NCBI GenBank assembly: GCA_025058345.1
Contig: JANXEN010000002.1
Coordinates: forward strand, 97,679-161,678
Reading direction: 5' to 3'
Origin: Sulfolobales archaeon
Lineage (GTDB): Archaea > Thermoproteota > Thermoprotei_A > Sulfolobales > NBVN01
Length of the DNA: 64,000 nucleotides
The notes under the pieces were generated by a model. That model worked only from the letters and a program-made list of their open reading frames with translations, did no database searches and was not told where the DNA came from. The translations under genes were made by a program, and so were the position numbers. Position 1 is the first letter of the stretch; the number at the start of each line of letters is the position of its first letter. This document shows, one piece after another, positions 1 to 8,479 of the stretch.

Positions 1-593
1 CATCTCTAGATCTAATAACCTCTCATTATAGATTGAGTAGGTCTGAAAGGATGATGTTATTTAGATGCGTTCACAGTGACTTAGATTCTACCGATGTGTG
101 TAGTAGGGTAATAGATTTGTCTGAAATACCTAACCATAGGTTAGTTATAGACGGATTCAACACATTACTTACGATTACCTCCGTCATTGAAGGTGATTTC
201 GTATATCTCTGTGATGATTGCTTTATGCGTGATTTAAGGAGTGCTAAGATTAAGGAATTCGAGTCAGACAGTATTAAGAGGGCAGCATCTACGCTCATGA
301 ACTACATTAAGGCATTAAAGCCCTTAGACGTTGTTGTAGTTCTAGATAAGCAGGTAAGTAAGAGTGGGGAGTTTAGGAATGAGCTGTCTGAAATGCTAGA
401 TAATGTTAAGGTAGTGTTGGCCTCTAAGGCAGATATAACTGTGCTTATGGAGGGAGGGGTTATAGCGTCAAGTGATTTCGTTATATTGAAGAGGGCTAAT
501 AAGGTGTTCGACATAGCTGGATACATAATAATGAGTGAGTTTAGAGATAAAGTAATTGATATTAAGGAGATATGGAAGGCTGTCCAATCATAA
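1..593 (+). CDS. DUF434/DUF5616-family protein, 5' end cut by the window
   Basis: The reading frame is open from the first bases of the window, through codons before the TTG at 33, so the true start lies upstream. The residues before that TTG (LDLITSHYRLSRSERMMLF) continue a pattern I recognise from DUF434 proteins (VGDRYRLS..ER). The later LVIDGFNTLLT stretch, with the following acidic CDDCFMRD segment, fits the DUF434/DUF5616 family. These are small archaeal and bacterial proteins of unknown biochemical function. The gene ends 41 bases before the ABC binding-protein gene, which has its own TATA box, so the two are probably separate units. Family assignment is from memory of motifs. Confidence 0.6.
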   Translation, partial: SLDLITSHYRLSRSERMMLFRCVHSDLDSTDVCSRVIDLSEIPNHRLVIDGFNTLLTITSVIEGDFVYLCDDCFMRDLRSAKIKEFESDSIKRAASTLMNYIKALKPLDVVVVLDKQVSKSGEFRNELSEMLDNVKVVLASKADITVLMEGGVIASSDFVILKRANKVFDIAGYIIMSEFRDKVIDIKEIWKAVQS

Positions 594-609
594 TGGATCC
601 ACTAAAAGA

Positions 610-620
610 TTTTTAAATAT
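610..620 (+). promoter_or_regulatory. TATA box of the ABC transporter binding-protein gene
   Basis: TTTTTAAATAT preceded by an A-rich BRE-like CTAAAAG. It lies about 20 bases before the ATG at 635 and 33 before the in-frame GTG at 647. The usual 25-27 base TATA-to-start spacing puts transcription near 640, which favours a leaderless message or the GTG at 647 as the real start. Confidence 0.5.
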
Positions 621-634
621 AACTTTAAGTTTTT

Positions 635-3352
635 ATGGGATGCATTGTGAATAAAATAGTTACCTCATTAATAATATCGATTATGGTTTTAAACCTATTC
701 TGTGTAATGCCTATATCACTTAAATCTCAGCAACCACCGAAAGGACCATGGGTCGACGAAGTAGTCTTCTTCACGGAGTCAGATCCAGATAAAGTTGTTG
801 AGATGATGCTTAGGAATGAAGCTCAAATATACTTCGACGACCTTTCCTATCCACACATACTTAGAACTGTAAAGGAGAGAGGTCTATCATACACATTCTC
901 CTACGGGCTTTATTATGAACTGACGTTTAACCCGGTGGGTCCGCTGTTCCCCGCTACCGGTAAGCTCAACCCGTTTAGTAATGCAAAGATAAGAGAGGCG
1001 ATGAACTACATCATCGATAGGGCTTATATAGCTGGTGAGATTTTAGGTGGTCTTGCAGTACCTAGGTATACGGCGTTGACGCCTAGTTTCCCTGATTATG
1101 CGAGGTATGCAGACGTGGCGTATGAGATAGAATCTACGTACAAATATAACTTCGAGAAAGGTAAGGCCATAATATTTGAAGAAATGCAGAAGATGGGCGC
1201 TGAGTTTAGGAACGGTAAGTGGTACTATAAGGGTGAGCCCGTAGCAATTAAATTCTTAATTAGGATTGAAGATGCTAGGAAAGATATTGGCGACTACGTA
1301 TCAGGGCAGTTAGAGAAGTTAGGGTTCACTGTCGAGAAGAGATACGGTAAGTCTGCCGAACTCTCCCCGATCTGGATAAGGGGGAACCCAGCCAATGGTG
1401 AATGGCATCTATATACTGGAGGGTGGATAACTACTTTAGTGAATAGAGACGAAGCAGATAACTTCGGGTATTTCTACACTAAGATTGGAAGGCCGGAACC
1501 CCTATGGCAGGCATACGAGAATGACCCAGAGTTCTACGCCATCGCTCAGAAGCTGTACTACCGGAATTACAAGTCTGCTGAGGAACGCGATGAGTTGATG
1601 GCTAAAGCATTAATGATGTCGATGAAGGAGTCCCAGAGGATATGGTTAGTTCATTTAGCTTCGTTATGGGTAAGTAGGCCTGAGGTCAGCATAGCTTATG
1701 ACCTTGCTGGAGGGTATTCCGGTTCATGGCTGTGGCCTTGGACTCTTAGATATAAAGATAAGGTTGGGGGTCAAGTAAAGGTCTTATCTCCTGACTTATT
1801 AGTAGAGCCTTGGAACCCAATAGCAGGTACTAACTGGATATTCGATCAGTCGGTTATAAGGGCTACCGGCGAGACTTCATTACTGCCAGACCCGTACACC
1901 GGTCTTTACTGGCCACATAGGGTTGAGAAGGCGGAAGTTTACGTTAAGGAGGACTTACCGGTCCGTAAGACCTTAGATTGGGTTTCATTAATAAAAGTTG
2001 GTGACATCGTAGTTCCAGGTGATGCTTGGTATAAATGGGACGCTTCCCAGAAAAAGATAGTCACTGTTAAAGAGGCTCTCGGTGAGAACGTTAAGGCATT
2101 AGCGAAAGTTATTGTATATTACGATAAGGAGTTATTCTCTGGAAAGTATAAATGGCATGATGGCAGTACATTCAGCATCGCCGACATCATATTCAACTTC
2201 ATAATATCCCATGATAGAGCGGATCCAGCAAGCCCAATTTATGATAAGGCTTACGTCCCTGATTACCAAGCAGCAATGGAGACTTTCAAGGGCTTTAAGA
2301 TAGTGAGTAAAAACCCATTGGTGATTGAGTACTATACAGATACTTGGTACGCGGATGCTGAGTGGATCGCTGCAGTTGGAGCTGATGACTTCTGGCCATA
2401 CTACTTGCAGGGTCCAGCTCCATGGCATACACTTGCAATTGGGTATTTAGCTGAGGCAGATCGAAAATTAGCTTTCACGGCAGACAAGGCGAAGGAACTA
2501 CGTGTTGATTGGATGAACTTCATTGCCGGTCCTTCATTGGAAATACTTAAGAGTAAGCTTCAAGAAGCTATCAGCAGGGGCTTCATACCGTACTCGGAAG
2601 TTCTTAGGGATTACTTATCAGCAAATGAGCCTTTAACCAGGTATCAAAACTTAATGAACTGGTACAACAGTAAAGGTCATTTCTGGGTTGGTAACGGCCC
2701 CTTCTACTTAGAGAAGGTAGACACTATAGCGAAGCAGATAGTGTTAAGGGCGTATAGAGGTCATGTTGATTCTGCAGATAAATGGCTTAAGTTCGGAGAG
2801 CCGATGATCCCTGAACTCTCTATCCAACCTATAGGGACAGTTATACAGACACAACCTGTTGTTAGGAATTTGACCATAAGCACTCATGGAATACCCTATA
2901 GGGCAGATGACCTTCTCTACGTTAAGTACCTCTTAGTGCACCCAGGCGGTAAATTAACTGGATTCGCTGAAGCTGTTAAGGATGGGTTGTATCAAGTGAG
3001 GTTGGGGCCTGACGTAACAGGTGCCTTAGAAGAGGGCACTGCAGAACTTATAATTATAGCTGTATCTAAACTTGTTGGCACGCCTTCGATAACTAGGACT
3101 ACATTCACTGTAAAGAGTTTGATAGGCTATGTCGGTGAGCAGATAGCTGGGGTAAAAGGTGATTTAAGCGGCTTAGGTACTAGATTAAGTAGCGTTGAGT
3201 CAAAGGTTGATGCGTTGAGTTCTCAGATAAGGGGAGTTCAGAACCAGGTAAGCTCCTTGTCCGGAGTTGTATATGCTGCCGTTGGAATTAGCGTAGTGAG
3301 TTTAATAGTTGCAGTAGCTGCCGTCTTCATGACTAGGAAATCCAAAACTTAA
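635..3352 (+). CDS. ABC transporter substrate-binding protein, peptide type (SBP family 5), membrane-anchored
   Basis: 905-residue extracytoplasmic solute-binding protein of the oligopeptide/dipeptide (OppA/DppA) type. It is unusually long compared with about 550 residues for bacterial relatives. It has an N-terminal signal segment (VTSLIISIMVLNLFCVM, about residues 8-24), a large binding region, then a heptad-rich coiled coil (about 838-875, with SSVESKVDALSSQI) and a C-terminal membrane helix (about 878-899) followed by TRKSKT. It is therefore tethered to the outer membrane face by a stalk, as in other archaeal binding proteins. Two permeases and two ATPases follow. The substrate could be peptides or oligosaccharides, since family 5 proteins serve both in archaea. 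The start may be GTG 647, which gives a more ordinary signal peptide. Confidence 0.85.
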   Translation: MGCIVNKIVTSLIISIMVLNLFCVMPISLKSQQPPKGPWVDEVVFFTESDPDKVVEMMLRNEAQIYFDDLSYPHILRTVKERGLSYTFSYGLYYELTFNPVGPLFPATGKLNPFSNAKIREAMNYIIDRAYIAGEILGGLAVPRYTALTPSFPDYARYADVAYEIESTYKYNFEKGKAIIFEEMQKMGAEFRNGKWYYKGEPVAIKFLIRIEDARKDIGDYVSGQLEKLGFTVEKRYGKSAELSPIWIRGNPANGEWHLYTGGWITTLVNRDEADNFGYFYTKIGRPEPLWQAYENDPEFYAIAQKLYYRNYKSAEERDELMAKALMMSMKESQRIWLVHLASLWVSRPEVSIAYDLAGGYSGSWLWPWTLRYKDKVGGQVKVLSPDLLVEPWNPIAGTNWIFDQSVIRATGETSLLPDPYTGLYWPHRVEKAEVYVKEDLPVRKTLDWVSLIKVGDIVVPGDAWYKWDASQKKIVTVKEALGENVKALAKVIVYYDKELFSGKYKWHDGSTFSIADIIFNFIISHDRADPASPIYDKAYVPDYQAAMETFKGFKIVSKNPLVIEYYTDTWYADAEWIAAVGADDFWPYYLQGPAPWHTLAIGYLAEADRKLAFTADKAKELRVDWMNFIAGPSLEILKSKLQEAISRGFIPYSEVLRDYLSANEPLTRYQNLMNWYNSKGHFWVGNGPFYLEKVDTIAKQIVLRAYRGHVDSADKWLKFGEPMIPELSIQPIGTVIQTQPVVRNLTISTHGIPYRADDLLYVKYLLVHPGGKLTGFAEAVKDGLYQVRLGPDVTGALEEGTAELIIIAVSKLVGTPSITRTTFTVKSLIGYVGEQIAGVKGDLSGLGTRLSSVESKVDALSSQIRGVQNQVSSLSGVVYAAVGISVVSLIVAVAAVFMTRKSKT

Positions 3353-3390
3353 AATATTTTCCTTCCATTTTTTAAAAAGAAATATGAACA

Positions 3391-3432
3391 TTTATAAAAT
3401 GGGAATTTAAAGTTCTGTCTTAGGACAGAACT
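3391..3432 (+). promoter_or_regulatory. TATA box plus perfect 9-bp inverted repeat between binding-protein and permease genes
   Basis: A TATA box (TTTATAAAAT, 3391-3400) is followed by AGTTCTGTC (3411-3419), loop TTAG and GACAGAACT (3424-3432), a perfect 9-bp inverted repeat. The repeat ends three bases before the permease ATG and lies over the predicted transcription start (about 3422). A T-rich stretch (3370-3373 region) precedes it. It could be an operator, an mRNA hairpin separating binding-protein from permease expression, or a processing site. No Shine-Dalgarno sequence is visible before the ATG. Confidence 0.5.
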
Positions 3433-3435
3433 AAG

Positions 3436-4512
3436 ATGCATCTGAAAAGGTCTTCAGTAATTAAGGTTGGGCGTTACGTTGGTGTTAGAGCAGTTACTGT
3501 AGCCGTAGCGATCGTGATATCTGTGTACTTAACCATCATAATAGCTAACGCTGGTGGCTATGTTGATGAAATAATAATCAGTGAACTTAGGTTTAACATT
3601 TACGAGAGCGTCCGCGCAAATCCTATGTATAAGGGATATCCCCCTGAGGAGATTCGGAGGATTGCGGAAGAGAGGATTGAATTAGAGATTAAGAAGATGG
3701 GTCTAGACCAGCACTTTATGATTAGGAGCTTTAATTACCTATATGACGCACTTACGTTGAACTTAGGCAGGGCTATGAAGATCTTCAGTTCCAGCGGATC
3801 TAATAGAGTATGGGATATAATAGGGGAGAGATTACCTACAACGGTGTTGTTATTTACAACCGCTAATATTTTGATATTCCTATGCGAGCTTTTTATAGGG
3901 CTTACACTATCAAGAAGGTACGGAAGTAAGTTAGATAAGTTAGCGGTATCATTGGCTCCACTTTCATCAATGCCTGGATGGTTTTACGGTATATTCATGA
4001 TAATCATATTCGCCTCATGGCTTGGTATATTACCCTACGGCGGTTTAGTTGATGCACCCCCACCTGAAGAACCGCTGCTATATGCGTTAAGTGTTTTAGA
4101 GCATATGATACTGCCTTTACTTTCGTGGGCGGTGGCTTATATACCGATAGGTGTTTATCGTATGAGGACTTTCTTTTTAATGTTCTCTATGGAGGATTAC
4201 GTAGATTATGCGAAAGCTCGGGGAGTGCCCCCAAAGGTTGTAGAGCGTAGATATATCCTTAGACCTGTCCTCCCGCCAGTGATAACGGACTTCGTTCTAG
4301 TCTTAATATCGTCGTGGATGGGTGCTATAGTTACAGAAAGAGTGTTTAATTGGCCTGGTGTAGGTACCTTAATGGCTGAAGCAATAGCTATAAATGATGC
4401 CCCAGTAATAATAGGTGCCGTAGCGATATTCGCATATCTGCTCGGCATTAGCGTAGTTGTTCTTGATATGATTTACGCGATAGTTGATCCCAGAATTAGG
4501 GTAGGTGAGTGA
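3436..4512 (+). CDS. ABC transporter permease, DppB/OppB type
   Basis: Integral membrane permease of a peptide-type ABC importer, 358 residues, close to the family length. An N-terminal helix (about residues 18-38) is followed by a polar extracytoplasmic stretch and then about five more helices. The EAA-like cytoplasmic loop (DYVDYAKARGVPPKVVERRY) that contacts the ATPases lies in the last third. The C-terminal VDPRIRVGE is typical of DppB. The stop overlaps the start of the next permease, so the two are translationally coupled. The ATG has no clear Shine-Dalgarno sequence but follows the TATA box and inverted repeat described upstream. Confidence 0.88.
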   Translation: MHLKRSSVIKVGRYVGVRAVTVAVAIVISVYLTIIIANAGGYVDEIIISELRFNIYESVRANPMYKGYPPEEIRRIAEERIELEIKKMGLDQHFMIRSFNYLYDALTLNLGRAMKIFSSSGSNRVWDIIGERLPTTVLLFTTANILIFLCELFIGLTLSRRYGSKLDKLAVSLAPLSSMPGWFYGIFMIIIFASWLGILPYGGLVDAPPPEEPLLYALSVLEHMILPLLSWAVAYIPIGVYRMRTFFLMFSMEDYVDYAKARGVPPKVVERRYILRPVLPPVITDFVLVLISSWMGAIVTERVFNWPGVGTLMAEAIAINDAPVIIGAVAIFAYLLGISVVVLDMIYAIVDPRIRVGE

Positions 4513-5914
4513 CCTGATGAGTAAGGTTACATTAATTGCTAAGTCTATATTTCGTTATAAATCACTACTTGTCGGTACTATCATTATAGTTTTCTTCTTC
4601 TTTATGTCAGTTTATGCAGTTGTATTAATGCCGTATAGCGAGGCAGTTAAGAGGTGGAATAGCCTTGACTACTGGGAAGACAATCCTAAACTAGCGTCCC
4701 CGTCGTGGATAAACTTGTTGTTAAATAGGAAGCTTCCTGAAACTCTCATACTTGACTCCAAGTACTTAGGGACGAAGGTTAGGCAGGAAATACCGTTTGA
4801 TGGAGGTGTCTATATAAGGGTTGAAATACACTTCAACTACGAATATGATGATTTCCCATCTGAAATTATCTTAAGGCTCTACATGCATAACGTTACTAGA
4901 ACAGCAATAACTACGTTGACTTGGGTAAAGCCTGACGGAACTGAATTAATTGTTGATGAGTCCTCGATGGTGGGTGGATATAGGTATTACTCTATCTCAG
5001 CTGATAGGCAGTTCCAAGCAAGGTACACTAAGTACATTACGGAAAAACTTAAGGGTAGGCCTACTTACGATATAAGTCCGGAAATAGCGTTGTTCGCTAA
5101 GGAAGTGAGTGGATTATTAAATCCGGAGACTAAGGAAGTTTTAAAAGGGAGATATAGGGTTATCTTAATAGTTAAATCCCCTGAAAGTTCAGCAGATGTG
5201 GATGTTAAGTTAAACATTTATGGTAAAGTTTTCGGTCTTGCTGGAACAGACCATAAGAGGAGGGATTTATGGTTAGCGATAGTGTGGGGAACGCCGATAG
5301 CTCTAGCGTTCGGCGTTATAGCTTCGGTTGTCACGGTTTTCCTCGAGATGATTATAGCGGCTTTGGGTGCATGGTATAGTGGATTTGTTGATTACTTAAC
5401 CCAGAGAATTAACGACATCATGCTTGTGCTACCTTTCCTACCTATATTAGTTATGGTATCATACTTCTACCGACTTACCATATGGACATTGCTCGGCATA
5501 GTCGTTGTGTTAAGCATTTTCGGTAGTGGCGTTAAGGTTTATAGGGCGATGTTTCTTCAAATTAAGGAGATGCCTTATATAGAAGCAGCTAAAGTCTATG
5601 GGGCTAGCAGTTTTAGGATAGTGTTCCGTTACATGATTCCTAAGGTATTCCCGACAGCCATTCCTGCCATAGTGCTCTCAGTTCCTACGTACGTATTTTT
5701 AGAGGCTTCCTTAGCAATTCTCGGGGTAGGAGACCCAACCGCCATAACGTGGGGTAGAGTTCTAGAGGAGGCCTTCTCAGGCGGTGCTGTGTATAGAGGG
5801 TATTTCCACTGGATCTTAGAACCTGCTACGTGTTTAGTGCTCATGACGTTGGGTTTCGCATTAATTGGGTTTACCTTAGATAAGATATTCAACCCGAAGT
5901 TGAGGGAGTTATAG
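4505..5914 (+). CDS. ABC transporter permease, DppC/OppC type with large extra domain
   Basis: Second permease of the importer, 469 residues, against roughly 290-330 for typical DppC. After one N-terminal helix (about residues 15-40) there is an insert of about 200 mostly hydrophilic residues (about 45-240) predicted outside the membrane. The usual five-helix core follows, with the EAA loop YIEAAKVYGASSFRIVFRYM. The GTG start overlaps the upstream stop by 8 bases; an ATG 12 bases further in is an alternative. The insert has no motif I recognise and may contact the long, tethered binding protein. The assignment as permease is firm; the insert's role is inference. Confidence 0.87.
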   Translation: MSDLMSKVTLIAKSIFRYKSLLVGTIIIVFFFFMSVYAVVLMPYSEAVKRWNSLDYWEDNPKLASPSWINLLLNRKLPETLILDSKYLGTKVRQEIPFDGGVYIRVEIHFNYEYDDFPSEIILRLYMHNVTRTAITTLTWVKPDGTELIVDESSMVGGYRYYSISADRQFQARYTKYITEKLKGRPTYDISPEIALFAKEVSGLLNPETKEVLKGRYRVILIVKSPESSADVDVKLNIYGKVFGLAGTDHKRRDLWLAIVWGTPIALAFGVIASVVTVFLEMIIAALGAWYSGFVDYLTQRINDIMLVLPFLPILVMVSYFYRLTIWTLLGIVVVLSIFGSGVKVYRAMFLQIKEMPYIEAAKVYGASSFRIVFRYMIPKVFPTAIPAIVLSVPTYVFLEASLAILGVGDPTAITWGRVLEEAFSGGAVYRGYFHWILEPATCLVLMTLGFALIGFTLDKIFNPKLREL

Positions 5915-5949
5915 AGATGATGGATTTAATCATTAGAAACATTTAGTAG

Positions 5950-6918
5950 GTGAACGCAATGACCTCAGTACTTGATGTTAGGAATCTAAAACTCTTCTAT
6001 AGAACTGAAGCAGGGATAGTAAGAGCTGTTGATGGTATTGGCTTCACAATCAGTAATGGGAGAACCGTAGCATTAGTTGGTGAATCAGGTAGTGGGAAGT
6101 CATCGCTGGCCAGGGCGTTGATGAGGTTCTTACCTAAGAATGTATCGGAATACTCCGGAAGTATTAGAATAGATGGTGTAGAGGTACTGGGGATGGATGA
6201 GTATGAGTTCAACAGGAAAATAAGGTGGAAGAAAATAACTTACGTATCGCAGGCAGCTTTAAATTCCTTAAACCCTATTATGAAGGTTGTCGACCACTTA
6301 ATAGAGCCTTTAATCCTTCACTACGGCATCCCTAAGAAGGAGGCTATTGAAAGAGCTAGGGAGGTCTTAGTGAGGGTTGGTATACCTGAAGATTTTCTAT
6401 GGAGATATTCGTTCGAACTTAGTGGAGGTATGAAGCAAAGAGTAGTCATAGCTATTTCCTTAATTTCGAATCCAAAAATAGTAATCCTAGATGAACCTAC
6501 CTCAGCCTTAGATGTAATGACGCAGGCAAGCATTATTAACCTACTTAAAGAACTGAAGAATAAATTAGGTGTATCATACATATTCATAACACATGATATA
6601 GCTACCTCCAGCGAATTGGCTGATGAGGTGGCAGTTATGTACGCTGGCCAATTCGTCGAATACGGCCCATCGGAGAGGGTTTACGTAGAGCCGCTACATC
6701 CATATAGTAAGGGACTACTGAATAGCATACCTAGGCTTAGGACTGATACTGCGTTGGCATCCATTAACGGCGTCCCTCCAAGCCTAATCAACCCCCCAAA
6801 AGGCTGTAGATTTAGACCGAGATGTCCATACGTAAAGCCTGTGTGTGAGGAAGAACCACCACTCATCGCATTCGGCTCAGAACACTATGTTAGGTGTTGG
6901 CTTTATGGAAGTAAGTAA
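5950..6918 (+). CDS. ABC transporter ATPase, DppD/OppD type
   Basis: Nucleotide-binding subunit of the importer. It has Walker A GESGSGKSS, a Q-loop region, signature LSGGM and Walker B IVILDEPTSALD. The C-terminal oligopeptide-transporter extension carries four cysteines (C286, C292, C299, C316, in GCRFRPRCPYVKPVCEEEP). Such a cysteine set is typical of Dpp/Opp ATPases and has been reported to hold an Fe-S cluster in some relatives. 322 residues is the usual length. GTG start at 5950; an ATG three codons later is an alternative. The gene lies 35 bases after the DppC-type gene and overlaps the next ATPase, so it is part of the same operon. Confidence 0.9.
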   Translation: MNAMTSVLDVRNLKLFYRTEAGIVRAVDGIGFTISNGRTVALVGESGSGKSSLARALMRFLPKNVSEYSGSIRIDGVEVLGMDEYEFNRKIRWKKITYVSQAALNSLNPIMKVVDHLIEPLILHYGIPKKEAIERAREVLVRVGIPEDFLWRYSFELSGGMKQRVVIAISLISNPKIVILDEPTSALDVMTQASIINLLKELKNKLGVSYIFITHDIATSSELADEVAVMYAGQFVEYGPSERVYVEPLHPYSKGLLNSIPRLRTDTALASINGVPPSLINPPKGCRFRPRCPYVKPVCEEEPPLIAFGSEHYVRCWLYGSK

Positions 6919-7921
6919 TACTTTTTCGGAAAAAGTTGGGAAAGATAGTACGGCAGAACTATTAATGGTTAAGGAGCTTAGGGTGTGGTACCCTATACGT
7001 AAGTTCTTCTCAGTTGTAGGTCACGTAAAGGCTGTTGATGGTGTTTCATTTACTGCTAAGAGAGGTGAGGTCATAGCTATAGTAGGTGAGAGTGGGTGTG
7101 GAAAGACGACATTAGCTAAGGCCATCATGAAACTAGTGCCTGTGACTGGAGGGAGTATACTTTTCGAAGGTATTGACATCACTAAGGCATCAAAACACGT
7201 TATTAGGACTTGGTACTCTAGAAATGTCGGTTTGATACAGCAAGACCCTTACGGAGCTATGCCATCATTTATGAACGTTAAAACAATTCTTGAAGAGCCA
7301 TTAAAGATCCATCATATTGAAAAGAACGAGCGAGAAAGGAAGATTTATGAGATGCTCACTGAGGTAGGTTTAACACCTCCTGAAGACTACGTAGGTAAGT
7401 ATCCACACATGTTAAGCGGTGGTCAGCTTCAAAGGGTAGCGATAGCCAGAGCCCTCGTACTTAATCCAAAGCTTGTATTAGCTGATGAACCCGTATCTAT
7501 GTTGGATGCATCACTGCGTGTTGAGATACTAACCCTATTTAAGGAATTACAGGAAAAGTATGGACTAGCGGTGATCTACATAACACATGACTTCGCTACA
7601 GCTAAATACTTCTCAGATAGAGTTATAGTTATGTATGCAGGGCAATTCGTTGAGGTAGGTAACGCTAAGGAGGTCATAAAGAAACCCTTACATCCATACA
7701 CAGAAGCACTCATAAATGTTATACCAGACCCCGACCCTAAGAACAGATTCGTTATACGGAAAACATTATCCGGCGAGCCGCCAAACCTGATAAAACCACC
7801 TCCAGGATGTAGATTAGCGCCTAGATGTCCGTATGTGATGGAGAAGTGTAAGATTAAAGAACCACCTAATATTGCTGTAAATGAATTAAGACTAGTTAAG
7901 TGTTGGCTTTATGAGAGTTAG
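6905..7921 (+). CDS. ABC transporter ATPase, DppF/OppF type
   Basis: Second nucleotide-binding subunit: Walker A GESGCGKTT, signature LSGGQ, Walker B LVLADEPVSMLD, and the same C-terminal cysteine extension (GCRLAPRCPYVMEKC...KCW). The frame stays open 20 codons upstream. I take the ATG at 6905 because it overlaps the upstream stop in the manner of coupled genes and gives a normal N-terminus; an ATG at 6965 is also possible. DppD and DppF types form a heterodimer below the two permeases. The 3' end overlaps the next small membrane-protein gene by 11 bases. Confidence 0.88.
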   Translation: MEVSNTFSEKVGKDSTAELLMVKELRVWYPIRKFFSVVGHVKAVDGVSFTAKRGEVIAIVGESGCGKTTLAKAIMKLVPVTGGSILFEGIDITKASKHVIRTWYSRNVGLIQQDPYGAMPSFMNVKTILEEPLKIHHIEKNERERKIYEMLTEVGLTPPEDYVGKYPHMLSGGQLQRVAIARALVLNPKLVLADEPVSMLDASLRVEILTLFKELQEKYGLAVIYITHDFATAKYFSDRVIVMYAGQFVEVGNAKEVIKKPLHPYTEALINVIPDPDPKNRFVIRKTLSGEPPNLIKPPPGCRLAPRCPYVMEKCKIKEPPNIAVNELRLVKCWLYES

Positions 7922-8123
7922 TTCGGCTGATAAATTAGAATTAGTCGCTGGTGTTGCATTACTAATTATCGGGTGGATGGTTTCCCTCCTTATGGTAACG
8001 TATGTGTTGCCACGCAACATAATTTTATCTATGATTAGCTATGCCATTACCTTATTTGGGTTATTCCTAACCCTATATGCACTAGCGTCACTCCTAGTTA
8101 AGGGTAGAGGTGTAAAGCGTTGA
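7911..8123 (+). CDS. Small two-helix membrane protein of the ABC transporter operon
   Basis: 70 residues with two hydrophobic helices (about 11-34 and 39-62) and a basic tail (VKGRGVKR), so probably an inner-membrane hairpin. Its ATG overlaps the end of the DppF-type gene, implying co-translation with the importer. I recognise no family. It may be an accessory or stabilising subunit of the transporter, but that rests only on context. Confidence 0.6.
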   Translation: MRVSSADKLELVAGVALLIIGWMVSLLMVTYVLPRNIILSMISYAITLFGLFLTLYALASLLVKGRGVKR

Positions 8124-8208
8124 AAAGCTTACCATAAGGTAGTCAATAAACTTAATCACCCTTTAAGTAAATAATTTTAAACCTATCACTAACTAATTAA
8201 TTGATAAA

Positions 8209-8286
8209 GGGCCCGTAGCTCAGCCAGGATAGAGTGCCGGCCTTCTAAGCCGGTGGTCCCGGGTTCAAATCCCGGCGGGCCCGCCA
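8209..8286 (+). tRNA. tRNA-Arg (anticodon TCT)
   Basis: Complete cloverleaf: acceptor GGGCCCG pairs with CGGGCCC (8276-8282), discriminator G, and CCA encoded at 8284-8286. The anticodon stem CCGGC/GCCGG (8237-8241, 8249-8253) encloses loop CTTCTAA with anticodon TCT at 8244-8246, reading AGA. The T loop is GGTTCAAATCC-like. No intron. A TATA-like TTTTAAA lies about 30 bases upstream (8175-8181). Confidence 0.97.
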
Positions 8287-8312
8287 CATAATCGGTTAAT
8301 CAATCACTTCAC

Positions 8313-8330
8313 TACCAACATCTGTTGGTA
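8313..8330 (+). terminator. Short perfect hairpin downstream of tRNA-Arg
   Basis: TACCAAC-ATCT-GTTGGTA, a perfect 7-bp stem with a 4-base loop, 27 bases after the tRNA. It could mark the transcript end or a processing site. No long T-run follows directly, so the terminator call is tentative. Confidence 0.35.
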
Positions 8331-8440
8331 TCACTGAGAACTTTAACAATATTAGGCAAGTATTGATCGTTATCTACACCTTAAATTTTCTGCCGTGAGT
8401 TATGACTGGCAATAGGGTCTAATTAATTACTTGAAAACTG

Positions 8441-8474
8441 TTTATATACCTCTCAATAATTACTAAATGGTGAT
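8441..8474 (+). promoter_or_regulatory. Promoter and ribosome-binding site of the polyprenol-kinase-like gene
   Basis: TATA box TTTATATA at 8441-8448, 32 bases before the ATG at 8480. GGTGAT at 8469-8474 matches the archaeal 16S rRNA anti-Shine-Dalgarno and sits 5 bases before that ATG. This decides against the out-of-frame ATG at 8467. Confidence 0.55.
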
Positions 8475-8479
8475 ATATA

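Noticed and set aside
5915-5949. AGATGATGG near 5917 as a C box
   Set aside because: Not a proper RTGATGA box and no D box at a suitable distance.
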